Below, in pieces: positions 6,443 through 14,929 of a stretch of DNA of 64,000 nucleotides. The DNA comes from Pelomonas sp. CA6 (GTDB lineage: Bacteria > Pseudomonadota > Gammaproteobacteria > Burkholderiales > Burkholderiaceae_C). The notes beneath the pieces are model-generated. The model did no database searches and was not told where the DNA came from. It was given only the letters and a program-made list of their open reading frames with translations. Within the stretch, counting starts at the first letter, position 1, and every line of letters begins with the position of its first letter. The DNA is taken from the NCBI RefSeq assembly GCF_022549225.1, contig NZ_JAKZFD010000005.1, forward strand, positions 1 through 64,000, in the 5' to 3' direction. The translations under genes were made by a program, and so were the position numbers.

Positions 6443-7311
6443 GCGTCGTCTCGCTGTAGAGGCGGGGCCAGCGGGCGGCCCCTGGGGCCGGACGCCGGGC
6501 CGTTCCAGGCCGGTCCGCGCGCCGGCTCGCGGGCGAGGCCGGCCTGGGTCGGGGCCCGCCCCCGCGGCAGCACCGCGAAGCCTTGCTCGTCGTGCAGCAG
6601 GCGCAGTGGCAGCTCGTACAGCTGTTCCAGCAGCGGCAGCACCGCGGGCAGCGGCGCGCAATCGGCGAGCAGCCGGCCTTCGCGCAGCAGCCACAGGCGG
6701 TCGAAGCCATTCAGCGCGGCATTGAGGTCGTGCAGCACGGCGATCAGCGCATGCCCGCGTTCCTGCGCGAAGGCGCTCATCGCGTCCATCAGTGCCAGGC
6801 TCAGGCCCGGGTCCAGCGCCGCCAACGGCTCGTCGACCAGCAGCAGCCCGTCACGCGTGTCCCAGGCCTGCGCAAACACGCGCGCCAGCTGCACGCGCGC
6901 CTGTTCGCCGCCGGACAGGGTGTCGAAGCGCCGGCCCAGCAGATGCTCGGCATGCGCCTGGGCCAGGGCCTGGCGCACGATGCGCGACTGGGGCTCGTCG
7001 TCGGCTCGCGCGACCCGGCCCAGCGCGACCACCAGTTCCACTGGCAGGCCGAAGGCCACGCCATGCTGCTGCGGCAGTACCGCGCGCCGGCGCGCCAGCG
7101 CCGCGCTGGTCCAGCGCCGCAGCGGCAGTTCGTCCAGCAAGACCTGACCCTGCTGCGGCGCCAGTTCGCCGCTGAGCAGGCGCAGCAGCGTGGACTTGCC
7201 GGCACCGCTGGGGCCCAGGATGGCGACGCGTTCCCCGGCCCGCACCGTCAGGCTCAGGGGGCCCAGGTGCAGCCGCCCCTGGGTCTGGCGGATCTGTTCC
7301 AGCGTCAGCAT
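6439..7311 (-). CDS. hmuV: Haemin ABC transporter ATP-binding protein HmuV
   Basis: This 290-residue ATPase drives haemin import through HmuU. The Walker A motif is GPSGAGKS (33-40), the signature LSGGEQ (132-137), Walker B LLLVDEP (157-162) and the switch His H194 (VLHDLN). The start codon overlaps the hmuU stop (ATGA) and its own stop overlaps the tonB start, so the genes are translationally coupled. About 40 residues beyond the usual C-terminus form an Arg/Pro-rich tail (from about 250) of unknown use. Confidence 0.93.
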   Translation of the reverse strand: MLTLEQIRQTQGRLHLGPLSLTVRAGERVAILGPSGAGKSTLLRLLSGELAPQQGQVLLDELPLRRWTSAALARRRAVLPQQHGVAFGLPVELVVALGRVARADDEPQSRIVRQALAQAHAEHLLGRRFDTLSGGEQARVQLARVFAQAWDTRDGLLLVDEPLAALDPGLSLALMDAMSAFAQERGHALIAVLHDLNAALNGFDRLWLLREGRLLADCAPLPAVLPLLEQLYELPLRLLHDEQGFAVLPRGRAPTQAGLAREPARGPAWNGPASGPRGRPLAPPLQRDDA

Positions 7312-8429
7312 CAGGCACTCCCCAGGCGGCGCACCGCGCCGCGCAGCAGCACGAGGAACCAGGGTGCCCCGATCAGCGCGCTGAACACGCCCACCGGGAT
7401 CTCGGCCGGCGCGGCGAGCGTGCGCGCCAGCGTGTCGGCCAGCACCAGCAGCAGGGCTCCGGCCAGCATGGCCTGGGGCAGCAGCCGGCGCAGGTCGGCG
7501 CCGGCGAGCTGGCGGGCCAGATGCGGCGCCATCAGGCCGATGAAGCCGATGCTGCCGCACCAGGCCACCGCCAGTGCGCTGAGCGCGGCGACGATGGCCA
7601 CCGCGCGCAGCCGCAGGCCCTGCACCGGCACGCCCACATGCGCGGCCACCGCCTCGCCCAGCGCCAGCGCATTGAGCTGCGGAGCCAGCCGCCAGGCCAG
7701 CGGGCCCGCCAGCAGCAGCGCCGCGCCCATGGTGAGCGCCATGGGCCAGCCAGCGCCGGCCAGCGAACCCAGGGTCCAGAAATTGATCGCGCGCAGTTGT
7801 TCGTCGTTGGCGAGGAAGCTGCACAGCCCGACGACCGCGAAGCTCAGCGCCTGCAGCGCCAGCCCGCACAGCAGCAGGGCGGCGATCGAGCCCGGCGCCA
7901 GCCAGCGCGACAGTCGCTCCAGCAGCGCGCACACCAGCAGCGCGCCGGCAAAGCCCACCAGCGGCAGCAGCCACAGGCGCAGCGGCGCGGGCAGGGCCAG
8001 CTGCACGCCGGCGAACAGGGTCAGGCACAGCGCCACCGCGGCGGCGGCGCCGCTGGTCACGCCCAGCAGCGCGGGCTCCGCCATGGGGTTGCGGAACAAG
8101 GCCTGCGACAGCGCCCCGGCCAGCCCCAGCGCCGCGCCCACGCAGGCGGCCAGCAGCACGCGCGGCAGGCGCAGCTGCCACAGTACATGGGCGCCGCCGC
8201 CCTTGGGCGCCTCGCTCCACGGCGGGTTCAGCCAGTCCGCGACGTCGATGGCCACCGGGCCCCACTGGACCACCAGCGCCATGGCCAGCAGCAGGGCCGG
8301 CAGCAGCCACCAGGCCTTGGCCGCGGTGAACGCGGCGGGCCCGCCGCGCGAGGCTTCGCGCGGCAGGGGGAGCCCGCTGGGCTCGCCCGACCAGGCCAGG
8401 CCGTGGCCGCGGGGCTTGACCTCAGCCAT
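7311..8429 (-). CDS. hmuU: Haemin ABC transporter permease HmuU
   Basis: This 372-residue inner-membrane permease of the FecCD/BtuC type forms the haemin channel. About ten hydrophobic segments are visible from residue 40 onward. Family motifs include LRLPRVLLAACVGAALGLAG and FRNPMAEPALLGVTSG (about 87-125), and GFIGLMAPHLAR near residue 298, which contacts the ATPase. A non-conserved cytoplasmic N-terminus of about 37 residues precedes the first segment. It overlaps the hmuT stop region by 8 nt and hmuV by 1 nt. Confidence 0.93.
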   Translation of the reverse strand: MAEVKPRGHGLAWSGEPSGLPLPREASRGGPAAFTAAKAWWLLPALLLAMALVVQWGPVAIDVADWLNPPWSEAPKGGGAHVLWQLRLPRVLLAACVGAALGLAGALSQALFRNPMAEPALLGVTSGAAAAVALCLTLFAGVQLALPAPLRLWLLPLVGFAGALLVCALLERLSRWLAPGSIAALLLCGLALQALSFAVVGLCSFLANDEQLRAINFWTLGSLAGAGWPMALTMGAALLLAGPLAWRLAPQLNALALGEAVAAHVGVPVQGLRLRAVAIVAALSALAVAWCGSIGFIGLMAPHLARQLAGADLRRLLPQAMLAGALLLVLADTLARTLAAPAEIPVGVFSALIGAPWFLVLLRGAVRRLGSA

Positions 8430-9294
8430 AGAGCTTCTCGGCCAGCCGGCCCAGGGCCTGCGGCAGACGCGGCCCGAAGCCCAGCAACTCCATGGCCTCC
8501 AGCGCGACGATGCGGCGCGCCTGTCCCGCGGGCGTCTGTGCCAGGCCGGGCAGGCGCAGCAGACCGGCCTCGCCGCCGGCGGCCTCCAACCCCTGCTGGG
8601 TGGCCAGGATCACGTCCGGCGCGGCGGCGATCGCGGCTTCGGGCGTCAGCGCCTTGTAGCCGCGCGTCTCGCCCAGCGCGTTCAGCGCGCCGGCGTAGCG
8701 GATCATCGCGTCGGCCGCCGTGTCCCCGCCGGCGATGCGCAGCTGGTTCATGCCATGGGCCATCACGAAGAGCACGCGCGGCGAGCCCTTCGCACCCCGG
8801 GCGCCCGCCGCGCCGCGCAGGGTGGCCACCTGCTGCTGCGCGGCCGTCCAGCGGCTCTGCAGGCGCTGCTCCAGGGCCTGGGCCGCGGCGCGGCGGTCCA
8901 GCAGCTCGCCCAGGCGGCGGTTGCGCTCCAGCAGGCCTTCGAAGCGATGCTCGGCGCGCAGCACATGCAGCGGTACGCGCGCCTGCTCCAGCTGGCGCAG
9001 CACCATGGGCGGGCCCGCTTCCTCGGTGGCGACGATCAGCGTGGGCGCGAGCGAGAGCAGGCCTTCGGCGGACAGTGTGCGCGCATAGCCGACGTTGGGC
9101 AGCTTCTGCGCCAGCGCGGGATGCAGCGAGGTGCTGTCCACGCCGACCAGCAGCGGTTCGGCCCCCAGTTCGTAGATCAGCTCGGTCAGCGCGCCGCCGA
9201 TGCTGACGACGCGCGGCGCGGCGTTGGCGGCGCGGGCGCGGGTGCTCAGCAGCGGCAGCGCCAGCGCGGGGAGCAGCCGGCGGCGGCTCAGCAT
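8422..9294 (-). CDS. hmuT: Periplasmic haemin-binding protein HmuT
   Basis: This 290-residue periplasmic receptor hands haemin to HmuUV. The N-terminus MLSRRRLLPALALPLLSTRARA is a signal peptide with a twin-Arg-like start. The mature part has the TroA/BtuF-like fold with RVVSIGGALTELIYELGAE and LVGVDSTSLHPA (about 30-65). I chose the internal ATG at 9294 because it starts the signal peptide; longer readings upstream are Pro/Arg-rich and non-conserved. The start overlaps the hmuS end by 7 nt. Confidence 0.92.
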   Translation of the reverse strand: MLSRRRLLPALALPLLSTRARAANAAPRVVSIGGALTELIYELGAEPLLVGVDSTSLHPALAQKLPNVGYARTLSAEGLLSLAPTLIVATEEAGPPMVLRQLEQARVPLHVLRAEHRFEGLLERNRRLGELLDRRAAAQALEQRLQSRWTAAQQQVATLRGAAGARGAKGSPRVLFVMAHGMNQLRIAGGDTAADAMIRYAGALNALGETRGYKALTPEAAIAAAPDVILATQQGLEAAGGEAGLLRLPGLAQTPAGQARRIVALEAMELLGFGPRLPQALGRLAEKLYG

Positions 9295-10391
9295 GGCAGG
9301 CCCCCGGCCGGTCGGGACTGGCCGTCCGCCAGGCTTTCCAGCAGCGTGCGCCAGTCGCAGCGCTCGGCCTGGCCGGGCTTGCGCTCGCCGAACATCATCG
9401 CGATGGTGCGGCCCTGGGCATCGAACAGCTCCAGCGAGCACACCAGGCCGTCCACCGTGGGCTTGCGCACCAGCCAGGCGCTGGCGATGTGGTCCTCGCG
9501 CAGGTGCAGGTTGAAGCCCGGGTCCAGCACATTGATCCACGGGCCGCTCACCGCCACCTTCTGCACCGGGCCGCTGTGGATCTGGATCATGCCGGGGTTG
9601 CCGACGAAGACCATGATGGACACGCGCTCCTGCGCCGCGCGGCTGAGCAGCTCGTGCGCGCTGGCCACCGGCAGCGGCTGCGCGAAGCTTGGGTCCGCCA
9701 GGCGCAGCGCCTGCGTGCGCGAAACGCCATGGCGCTTCAACAGGCCGAAGAAATCATGCGTGTCGCGCAGCGAGGCCCAGTCGCGGCGCAGCGCGGCGGC
9801 GTCGATGTCCGCGTCGGGCCGCTCGGCCGGCTCTTCCCAGGCGCGGCCGGGCTGCCAGTCCTGCAGCGCGTCGTCGTCCTGGAAGCGCTGCACCAGGGCC
9901 TCGTAGGCGTCGGCGTCGCTGCCCGGGCGCAGGAAGATCTTGTGGATGGCCTGGCCCGCGGCGTCGAAGAACTGCAGGCTGCGCTGCAGCGCGCCGTCGG
10001 CGAGTCGTTCGCTGACGGCGAAGCCCACCGACCAGTGGCTGTAGAACACGCGCAGGTCGATCTCGCCGGCCAGCACCAGGCCCACCAGGCGCTGCGGGCC
10101 CTGGGCGCTGACGTGGCGGTAGACGCCCACCTTCTCGTGCACGCAGGACTCGTTGCGGGTCAGCGCCATCAGCTCGCCCAGCGGTTCCAGTGCGGCGATC
10201 AGGTCCTGCCAGGCGGGCCGCAGCGGCCGCGCGCGCAGCGGCGACTCGGTTTCGCCGAAGGCGCCGACATGGGCGGCCAGCAGTTCGGCTTCAGACACGG
10301 CCAGGCTTTGCGCGATGTCGCGGTGGCGGGCCTTGCGTTCGCGGCGGGCCGTGCTGAAGGCCTGGCGCAGCTGGGTGTGGCGTGCTTGCAT
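9288..10391 (-). CDS. hmuS: Haemin-degrading factor HmuS (HemS/ChuS family)
   Basis: This 367-residue cytoplasmic protein belongs to the HemS/ChuS/PhuS family, which binds incoming haem and degrades it or passes it on. Two repeated HemS domains are visible, about 25-185 and 200-355. Each has the GxxxLTRNE- or NPGMIQIHSGPV-type strand and the LDPGFNLHLREDHIASAWLV block (second copy about 290-310). The length is normal. It lies between the outer-membrane receptor and hmuT, 19 nt downstream of the receptor gene in the direction of transcription. Confidence 0.93.
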   Translation of the reverse strand: MQARHTQLRQAFSTARRERKARHRDIAQSLAVSEAELLAAHVGAFGETESPLRARPLRPAWQDLIAALEPLGELMALTRNESCVHEKVGVYRHVSAQGPQRLVGLVLAGEIDLRVFYSHWSVGFAVSERLADGALQRSLQFFDAAGQAIHKIFLRPGSDADAYEALVQRFQDDDALQDWQPGRAWEEPAERPDADIDAAALRRDWASLRDTHDFFGLLKRHGVSRTQALRLADPSFAQPLPVASAHELLSRAAQERVSIMVFVGNPGMIQIHSGPVQKVAVSGPWINVLDPGFNLHLREDHIASAWLVRKPTVDGLVCSLELFDAQGRTIAMMFGERKPGQAERCDWRTLLESLADGQSRPAGGLPC

Positions 10392-10410
10392 GGGGGCTCC
10401 TCCTCGGGGA

Positions 10411-12627
10411 TCAGAATTCGGCGCGCAGGCTGACGCGCAGCGCGCGGCCGGGGGCGGTGAAGGCGGCGAGCACCGGGCTGTCGGCGCTCACGCCGCGCAC
10501 GTCGCTCCAGCGCCAATAGGTCTTGTCGGTCAGGTTGGTGATCCAGGCGCTCAGGCTCAGCGACTGGCTCAGCTGCACACCGCCGCCGACGTCGATCACG
10601 TCATAGCCCGGCGGCGCGTAGTAGCTGGGGTCGCTGACCTGCGAGGCCTTCTTGGCCGCGCTGTGCTGCAGGCTGGCCTGCAGGTGCCAGTGGCTCTGCT
10701 CGTAGCGCGCGCTCAGGCTGGCGGTCAGCGGCTGCACGGTGTCCAGCGGGGTGTCGACACCGTTCTGGCGGCTGTGCCCGCGCGCGCTGGCCACCGCGGC
10801 ACTGAGGCTGAGGCCCCGCGTGGCCTGCCACCAGGCGCGCGCTTCGACGCCGCGGATGCGCGCGTCGGTCAGGTTGATGTACTGGAACACCATGGGATCT
10901 TTGGGCCGGCCGCTGCCGCGGATCACCTGCTGCTTGATGAAGTCCTGGTAGCGGTTGTCGTAGGCGCTGAGCTGCCAGCGCAGCGTGTCGGCGATGCGCC
11001 CGCGCAGGCCCAGTTCCCAGCTGTTGGCGCGCTCGGGCTTCAGGTCGGGGTTGCCGATGCTGATGTAGCCGTGGGCCTCGTTGGAGAAGCCGTTGTTGAC
11101 CTGGTCCGGCGTGGGCGCGCGGAAGCCGCGTGCCCATTGCAGGTAGGGCTGGAGGCTTTCGCTGGCGCGCCAGACCAGGCCCATGCGGGGCGTCACCGCC
11201 TGGTCGGACAGCGACACCACCGTGCCGTTGTAGCCCGCGCTGCTGGGCGAGAGCTTGTAGTGGTCGAAGCGCAGCGCCGGGATCAGGCTGAGGCTGCCGG
11301 TCTCGATCTCGCTCTGCACGAAGGCACCGGCCAGGGTGTAGCGGGTGTCGGGGAAGGGCTTGCTGGGGAAGGCCTCGCCGCCCGGCTCAAGGCTGCCGTC
11401 GCGCAGCGCGCGCAAGGTGTTGCGGCTCAGGTCCAGGCCGTAGCTGAGTCGCTGGCTGCTCAGCTGGGTCTGGCCCAGGCTGGACAGGCCCACCACGCGC
11501 TCGCGGTAGCGGCCATCGCGGACGCGGTCGGAGGCGGTGTTGCGGTCTTCGAAGGAGTGCTGGCGCGTCTCGCTGTCCTGCACGTAGAGCGTGGTCTGTG
11601 CCTTCTGCAGCCAGGTCGCGTTCAGGTCTTCGTAGTCGTGGCGCAGTGAGACGCGCCGGCGCTCCAGCTTGTCTCGCGCCTGCAGGGCCAGCACCGAGCT
11701 GGCCGTGCTTGCGGTGCGTGCGCGGGCGCTGAGCACGTCGGAGTCCGTCTTGCGCTCGTGCAGGTCCAGCGTGGCCTCCAATCGATGCGTGGCCAGCGGG
11801 CGCCAGCCCAGCTTGGCAAGCAGGCTGTGGCTGCGGATGTCGGCCGGATTGGGCGCCGTGCGGTCGCTGTTGGGGGCCTTGTTGTCGCCCTGGTTGCCCA
11901 TCTCGTGGCCGCGCAGCACGGAGGCCTGCAGCAGCGCGTCCCAGCGGCCGGCGGCGCCGTCCGGCCCGTTGGCAAAGGCCAGCGCGGTGCTGGCCTGGCG
12001 CGAGTCGTCCACGCTCGCGGCGCTCAGCAGGCCGTAGCCGGCGAAGGTCTTGCCATTCTTCAGCAGGTCCTGGGCGGACAGGGTGCGCAGGCTCAGCGCG
12101 CCGGCGAGGCCGTCGCTGCCGTACTGGGCCGACGCGGGGCCGCGTAGCACCTCGGCGCTGGCCAGACCGTCCAGGCCCACGTGGTCGGCGCGGCCGCTTG
12201 CGAAGGGGCCGAAGGCGAAGCTTTGCGGCAGACGGATGCCGTCCACCATCATCAGCACCTGGTTGCCTTCCAGCCCGCGGATGTTGATGCCCTCATTGCC
12301 GGCGCGGCCCGATGAGCCCACCGTGGCGCCGAAGCGCGGCGTGCTGGCGCGCACGGCCAGGTCCACCTCGTCCTTCAGCAGCTCCTTCAGGTCGCGCGCA
12401 TCGCGGCGCTCCAGCGCCTTGCGGCCGTAGACGCTGACGGTGTTGGGCACGGCGTCGGTGGCGCGCTCGGTGCGGGTGGCGGAAACGGTCAGCTCGGCGA
12501 GCTGGGGCGCGGCCGAGGCCGCGTTGGCCGGAGCCGCGGGGGCGGTGGGCGCGGTGGATGCGGTTTGGGCCTGGACGCCGAAGGCGAAGGCAAGGGCAAG
12601 CGCGACGGGTGTCTGGCGCAGCAGCAT
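10411..12627 (-). CDS. TonB-dependent haem/haemoglobin receptor
   Basis: This 738-residue outer-membrane receptor imports haem from host or environmental haemoproteins. A signal peptide (about 1-20, ending AFGVQAQ) is followed by a plug domain (about 45-165) with ELTVSATRTERATDAV and NIRGLEGNQVLMMVDG. The barrel ends in an aromatic strand (LRVSLRAEF). The haem-receptor FRAP and NPDL boxes are both present (RGFRAPTPDQ, then GNPDLKPERANSWELG), with a His (NEAHGY) between them, as in HemR-type receptors. It is the second gene of the Fur-controlled operon. HmuR-like naming is reasonable but the exact ligand is unproven. Confidence 0.92.
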   Translation of the reverse strand: MLLRQTPVALALAFAFGVQAQTASTAPTAPAAPANAASAAPQLAELTVSATRTERATDAVPNTVSVYGRKALERRDARDLKELLKDEVDLAVRASTPRFGATVGSSGRAGNEGINIRGLEGNQVLMMVDGIRLPQSFAFGPFASGRADHVGLDGLASAEVLRGPASAQYGSDGLAGALSLRTLSAQDLLKNGKTFAGYGLLSAASVDDSRQASTALAFANGPDGAAGRWDALLQASVLRGHEMGNQGDNKAPNSDRTAPNPADIRSHSLLAKLGWRPLATHRLEATLDLHERKTDSDVLSARARTASTASSVLALQARDKLERRRVSLRHDYEDLNATWLQKAQTTLYVQDSETRQHSFEDRNTASDRVRDGRYRERVVGLSSLGQTQLSSQRLSYGLDLSRNTLRALRDGSLEPGGEAFPSKPFPDTRYTLAGAFVQSEIETGSLSLIPALRFDHYKLSPSSAGYNGTVVSLSDQAVTPRMGLVWRASESLQPYLQWARGFRAPTPDQVNNGFSNEAHGYISIGNPDLKPERANSWELGLRGRIADTLRWQLSAYDNRYQDFIKQQVIRGSGRPKDPMVFQYINLTDARIRGVEARAWWQATRGLSLSAAVASARGHSRQNGVDTPLDTVQPLTASLSARYEQSHWHLQASLQHSAAKKASQVSDPSYYAPPGYDVIDVGGGVQLSQSLSLSAWITNLTDKTYWRWSDVRGVSADSPVLAAFTAPGRALRVSLRAEF

Positions 12628-12786
12628 GGTGCAGAGGTCCTTGAGGGATCTGGCACGGGCTGGCGCGGCGGCTGGCTGGTGCGGTGGCGGGCCTGGTTCG
12701 TCAGGTCCCGGGATGACAGCGAAGGAATGGAGAAGCGGGGCCGGCGCCTGGGCAGTGCCCAGCGGGCCGTGGCCGAGGGCGGGCGT

Positions 12787-13011
12787 TTACTTGGTGAGGA
12801 TCAGCTTGCCCAGCGAGGTCACGCGCAGGCGGTACAGCTGGCCGGCATGCTCGATTTCGATCTCGCGGTCCTGGCCGAGCAGGGTCTGGCTGTTCCAGCG
12901 GCGCCGCAGGCCGGGCGCGACATCCTTGCCCACGATGGGCCGGCAAGGGGCGGCATCCAGCGCGGGTGCGAGCGCGGCGCTGGACAGGGGTGGGGTGTGG
13001 GTGGCGTTCAT
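12787..13011 (-). CDS. hemP: Haemin uptake protein HemP
   Basis: This 74-residue protein matches the HemP family, the small first gene of many betaproteobacterial haem operons. The conserved C-terminal half contains GREIEIEHAGQLYRLRVTSLGKLILTK-like residues (here QDREIEIEHAGQ, then YRLRVTSLGKLILTK). HemP is reported in Burkholderia to be needed for expression of the receptor gene. Here it is followed after 159 bp by the receptor. Its ATG lies only 12 nt below the Fur box and has no strong ribosome site. Confidence 0.9.
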   Translation of the reverse strand: MNATHTPPLSSAALAPALDAAPCRPIVGKDVAPGLRRRWNSQTLLGQDREIEIEHAGQLYRLRVTSLGKLILTK

Positions 13012-13023
13012 GCCATCATCTTA

Positions 13024-13044
13024 AATGCGAACCATTCGCAATAG
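13024..13044 (-). promoter_or_regulatory. Fur box controlling hemP-hmu (and possibly bfr)
   Basis: The inverted repeat TGCGAA-CCA-TTCGCA (13026-13040) within an AT-rich core matches the betaproteobacterial Fur operator. On the minus strand a TTGCTA -35-like and TAAGAT -10-like pair flank it with 18 nt between them, so Fur-Fe would shut off hemP transcription. It lies in the gap shared with the divergent bacterioferritin gene. Confidence 0.75.
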
Positions 13045-13224
13045 CAATAGGGCATGACGGGCATCAAGCCTTGGAGGAGGGAACCCGCGATGCGGGTCCT
13101 TCGGCCGGGAGGGCGAACGCGCCTGGGAATGCTTCGCATGCAGAGCGCTGCCATCGGGTCTTGCTCCAACTCAAGCGTGGGCGAAGACAATGGGCGCCTG
13201 TACCCAACCATCAGGAGAACAACA

Positions 13225-13701
13225 ATGAAGGGCGACGCCAAGGTCATCGAGTACCTCAATGCGCAGTTGAAGAACGAGCTCACCGCGATCAACCAGTACT
13301 TCCTGCATTACCGCATGCTGAAGAACTGGGGCTTCGAGCGCCTGGCCAAGCACGAGTACGAGGAATCGATCGAAGAAATGAAGCACGCCGACAAGCTGAT
13401 GGACCGCATCCTGATGCTGGAAGGCCTGCCCAACCTGCAGGACCTGGGCAAGCTCTACATCGGCGAGAACGCCGTCGAGGTGCTGCACTGCGACCTGAAG
13501 ATCGAGATGGGCTCGCACCCGCTGCTGAAAGAAGCCATCGCCTACTGCGAGAGCGTGCGCGACTACGTTTCGCGCGAGGTGCTGGAGGACATCCTCTCCG
13601 ACACCGAAGAGCACATCGACCACCTCGAAACGCAGATCGAGCTGGTGGCCCAGTTGGGCGAACAGAACTGGCTGCAGAGCCAGGTCGGCAGCGAGAGCTG
13701 A
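13225..13701 (+). CDS. bfr: Bacterioferritin
   Basis: This 158-residue protein assembles into a 24-subunit haem-containing iron store. Ferroxidase ligands E18, E51, H54, E94 and H130 and the haem ligand M52 align with the E. coli protein without gaps. The sixth ligand position, E127 in E. coli, is Thr here (SDTEEHID), with Glu at 128 and 129. The start [28 protein letters not shown] and an AGGAG site fix the ATG at 13225. The neighbours, Fur-controlled haem uptake and bfd, fit an iron-storage role. The changed ligand may mean altered ferroxidase activity or a mixed shell with a second subunit. Confidence 0.95.
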   Translation: MKGDAKVIEYLNAQLKNELTAINQYFLHYRMLKNWGFERLAKHEYEESIEEMKHADKLMDRILMLEGLPNLQDLGKLYIGENAVEVLHCDLKIEMGSHPLLKEAIAYCESVRDYVSREVLEDILSDTEEHIDHLETQIELVAQLGEQNWLQSQVGSES

Positions 13702-13828
13702 CCTGTCCCGCCGGGGGCGGGCGGATGCCGGGCCTCTTGAGGCGCAGGGCCGGTCCTCGGGCCAAGAGGACCGCCGCCAGGCAGCCTCCAACAGCAATAG
13801 GCCTGGGGTTTGTGGGGTTGGGTTACGC

Positions 13829-13849
13829 AATTGCGATCTATTCGCGTTT
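13829..13849 (+). promoter_or_regulatory. Candidate Fur box upstream of bfd
   Basis: TTGCGATCTATTCGCG shows an imperfect inverted repeat (TGCGA/TCGCG) like the box at 13024, about 50 nt upstream of the bfd start. Derepression of bfd under iron starvation, so that stored iron is released, is known in other bacteria. The match is weaker than the hemP box. Confidence 0.5.
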
Positions 13850-13900
13850 GCGTTAGCATCCCGGTCATGCCGCATGGAACGCGGCGTGCAGCCCCTCGCC

Positions 13901-14116
13901 ATGATTCTCTGTCTCTGCCATCGAGTTTCGGACCGCGACATCCGCCGGCATGTCGAGCAGGGCATTTCCAATTTCGACGTGCTGCAGGACGAGACCCGCG
14001 TGGCTTCGGCCTGCGGTGCCTGCCATGACTGCGCGCGCGAATGCTTCGAGGCCACCCTGCAGGCCTGCGAAAGCCAGGCCCGCACCGTGATCGCGATCGC
14101 GCCGGTCGCGGCCTGA
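13901..14116 (+). CDS. bfd: Bacterioferritin-associated ferredoxin
   Basis: This 71-residue [2Fe-2S] protein docks on bacterioferritin and reduces its core so that iron is released. Cluster ligands are C4 and C6 (MILCLCHRVSD) and C38 and C41 (SACGACHDC), in the BFD-type CxC/CxxC arrangement. I chose the ATG at 13901, which starts the conserved MILCLCHRVSDRDIRRHV; an in-frame ATG 27 nt earlier would add non-conserved residues. It follows bfr by 200 bp and has its own Fur-like box. Confidence 0.93.
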   Translation: MILCLCHRVSDRDIRRHVEQGISNFDVLQDETRVASACGACHDCARECFEATLQACESQARTVIAIAPVAA

Positions 14117-14179
14117 CGCGCCAGCGCCGGCGGCGTCTTGCAGACGCCTTTCTTTCTCTCTCCTCGATGTCTTGCCGCC

Positions 14180-14210
14180 AAAAAAAATACAGCCACCCAA
14201 GAGGTGGCTG
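14180..14210 (-). terminator. Rho-independent terminator for the Ala/Lys/His-rich gene
   Basis: CAGCCACC and GGTGGCTG form a perfect 8-bp stem with a 5-nt loop. On the minus strand it is followed by TATTTTTTTT, a strong U tract. Confidence 0.85.
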
Positions 14211-14266
14211 CAGCCCTGTCGCATCACGCACTGGGTGATGCCCGCCGGGCCGGCGTACTGCCGGGG

Positions 14267-14295
14267 AGCCTCGCGGCCGTCGTGACCGCGAGGCT
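14267..14295. repeat. Perfect 10-bp hairpin just past a stop codon
   Basis: AGCCTCGCGG and CCGCGAGGCT pair perfectly around a 9-nt loop, 7 nt downstream of the minus-strand stop at 14303. It lacks a T run; the true terminator follows 55 nt later. It may stabilise the 3' end of the transcript. Confidence 0.5.
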
Positions 14296-14302
14296 AAAGT
14301 CC

Positions 14303-14653
14303 TTACTGCTTGACCGGGGCGGCCTTTTCGGTGGCCTTGTCCGCGGTCTTCTCGGCCGCCTTCTCGGCGCCAGCCTTGGCCTCGTGCTTGGCATGCTTGG
14401 CGTGCTTGGTGTGGTGCTTGGCCTCGGTCTTGGCTTCCATCTTGGCCTCGGTCTTCATGGTGTCGGCCTTGGCTTCCGCCTTGACCGCCGGGGTGGCGGG
14501 CGTGGCGGCCACCGCGGGCGTGGCCGGCGTCGCGGGAGCGGCAGCGGTGGCCTTGGCCGGAGCCGCCGGGGTGGTGGCGGGCGCCTGTGCCATCACGGAG
14601 GCGCTCAGGGCCAGCATCAGGGCGGAAATGGCGGTGGTCTTCAGGGCTTTCAT
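14303..14653 (-). CDS. Secreted low-complexity Ala/Lys/His-rich protein
   Basis: This 116-residue protein begins with a clear signal peptide (MKALKTTAISALMLALSASVMAQA). The mature part is almost entirely Ala, Thr, Pro, Lys, Glu and His. Residues 25-60 repeat A/T/P units and residues 60-80 repeat KxEAK units. A KHHTKHAKHAKH stretch carries five His, followed by EKAAEKTADKATEKAAPVKQ-type repeats. Such histone-H1-like periplasmic proteins are common in Burkholderiales and have no agreed function. The His cluster could bind metal; that is inference. It is a monocistronic gene with its own terminator. Confidence 0.75.
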   Translation of the reverse strand: MKALKTTAISALMLALSASVMAQAPATTPAAPAKATAAAPATPATPAVAATPATPAVKAEAKADTMKTEAKMEAKTEAKHHTKHAKHAKHEAKAGAEKAAEKTADKATEKAAPVKQ

Positions 14654-14929
14654 CTGGGTCACTCCAGGTTGATGAACAAGGTGCTTCCACAACGCCTTGG
14701 GCGGTGGGCTGTTGACCTCGACCGGCTGCTCTTGCAAAGCGTTACCCCTGCAGCACTTGGCGACCAAGAAGTGCCGTCGAGCATGCCGAGGCTGTCAACC
14801 GGACGAGCTCCTGCTGCGTACGCGCGCGATGCGCGGGCGGACACGGGTGAATGCCCAGCGACGTTTGCGCGGCGCTGAGGCAAGATGCCCGCCGCCGAGG
14901 CCCGTGCCTCGGGCTTCGAGGAGTCCTCC

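Noticed and set aside
6583-9906. Plus-strand reading frame of over 1100 codons
   Set aside because: It runs antisense to hmuV, hmuU and hmuT, which have clear motifs; its sequence is Gln/Arg/Ala low complexity.
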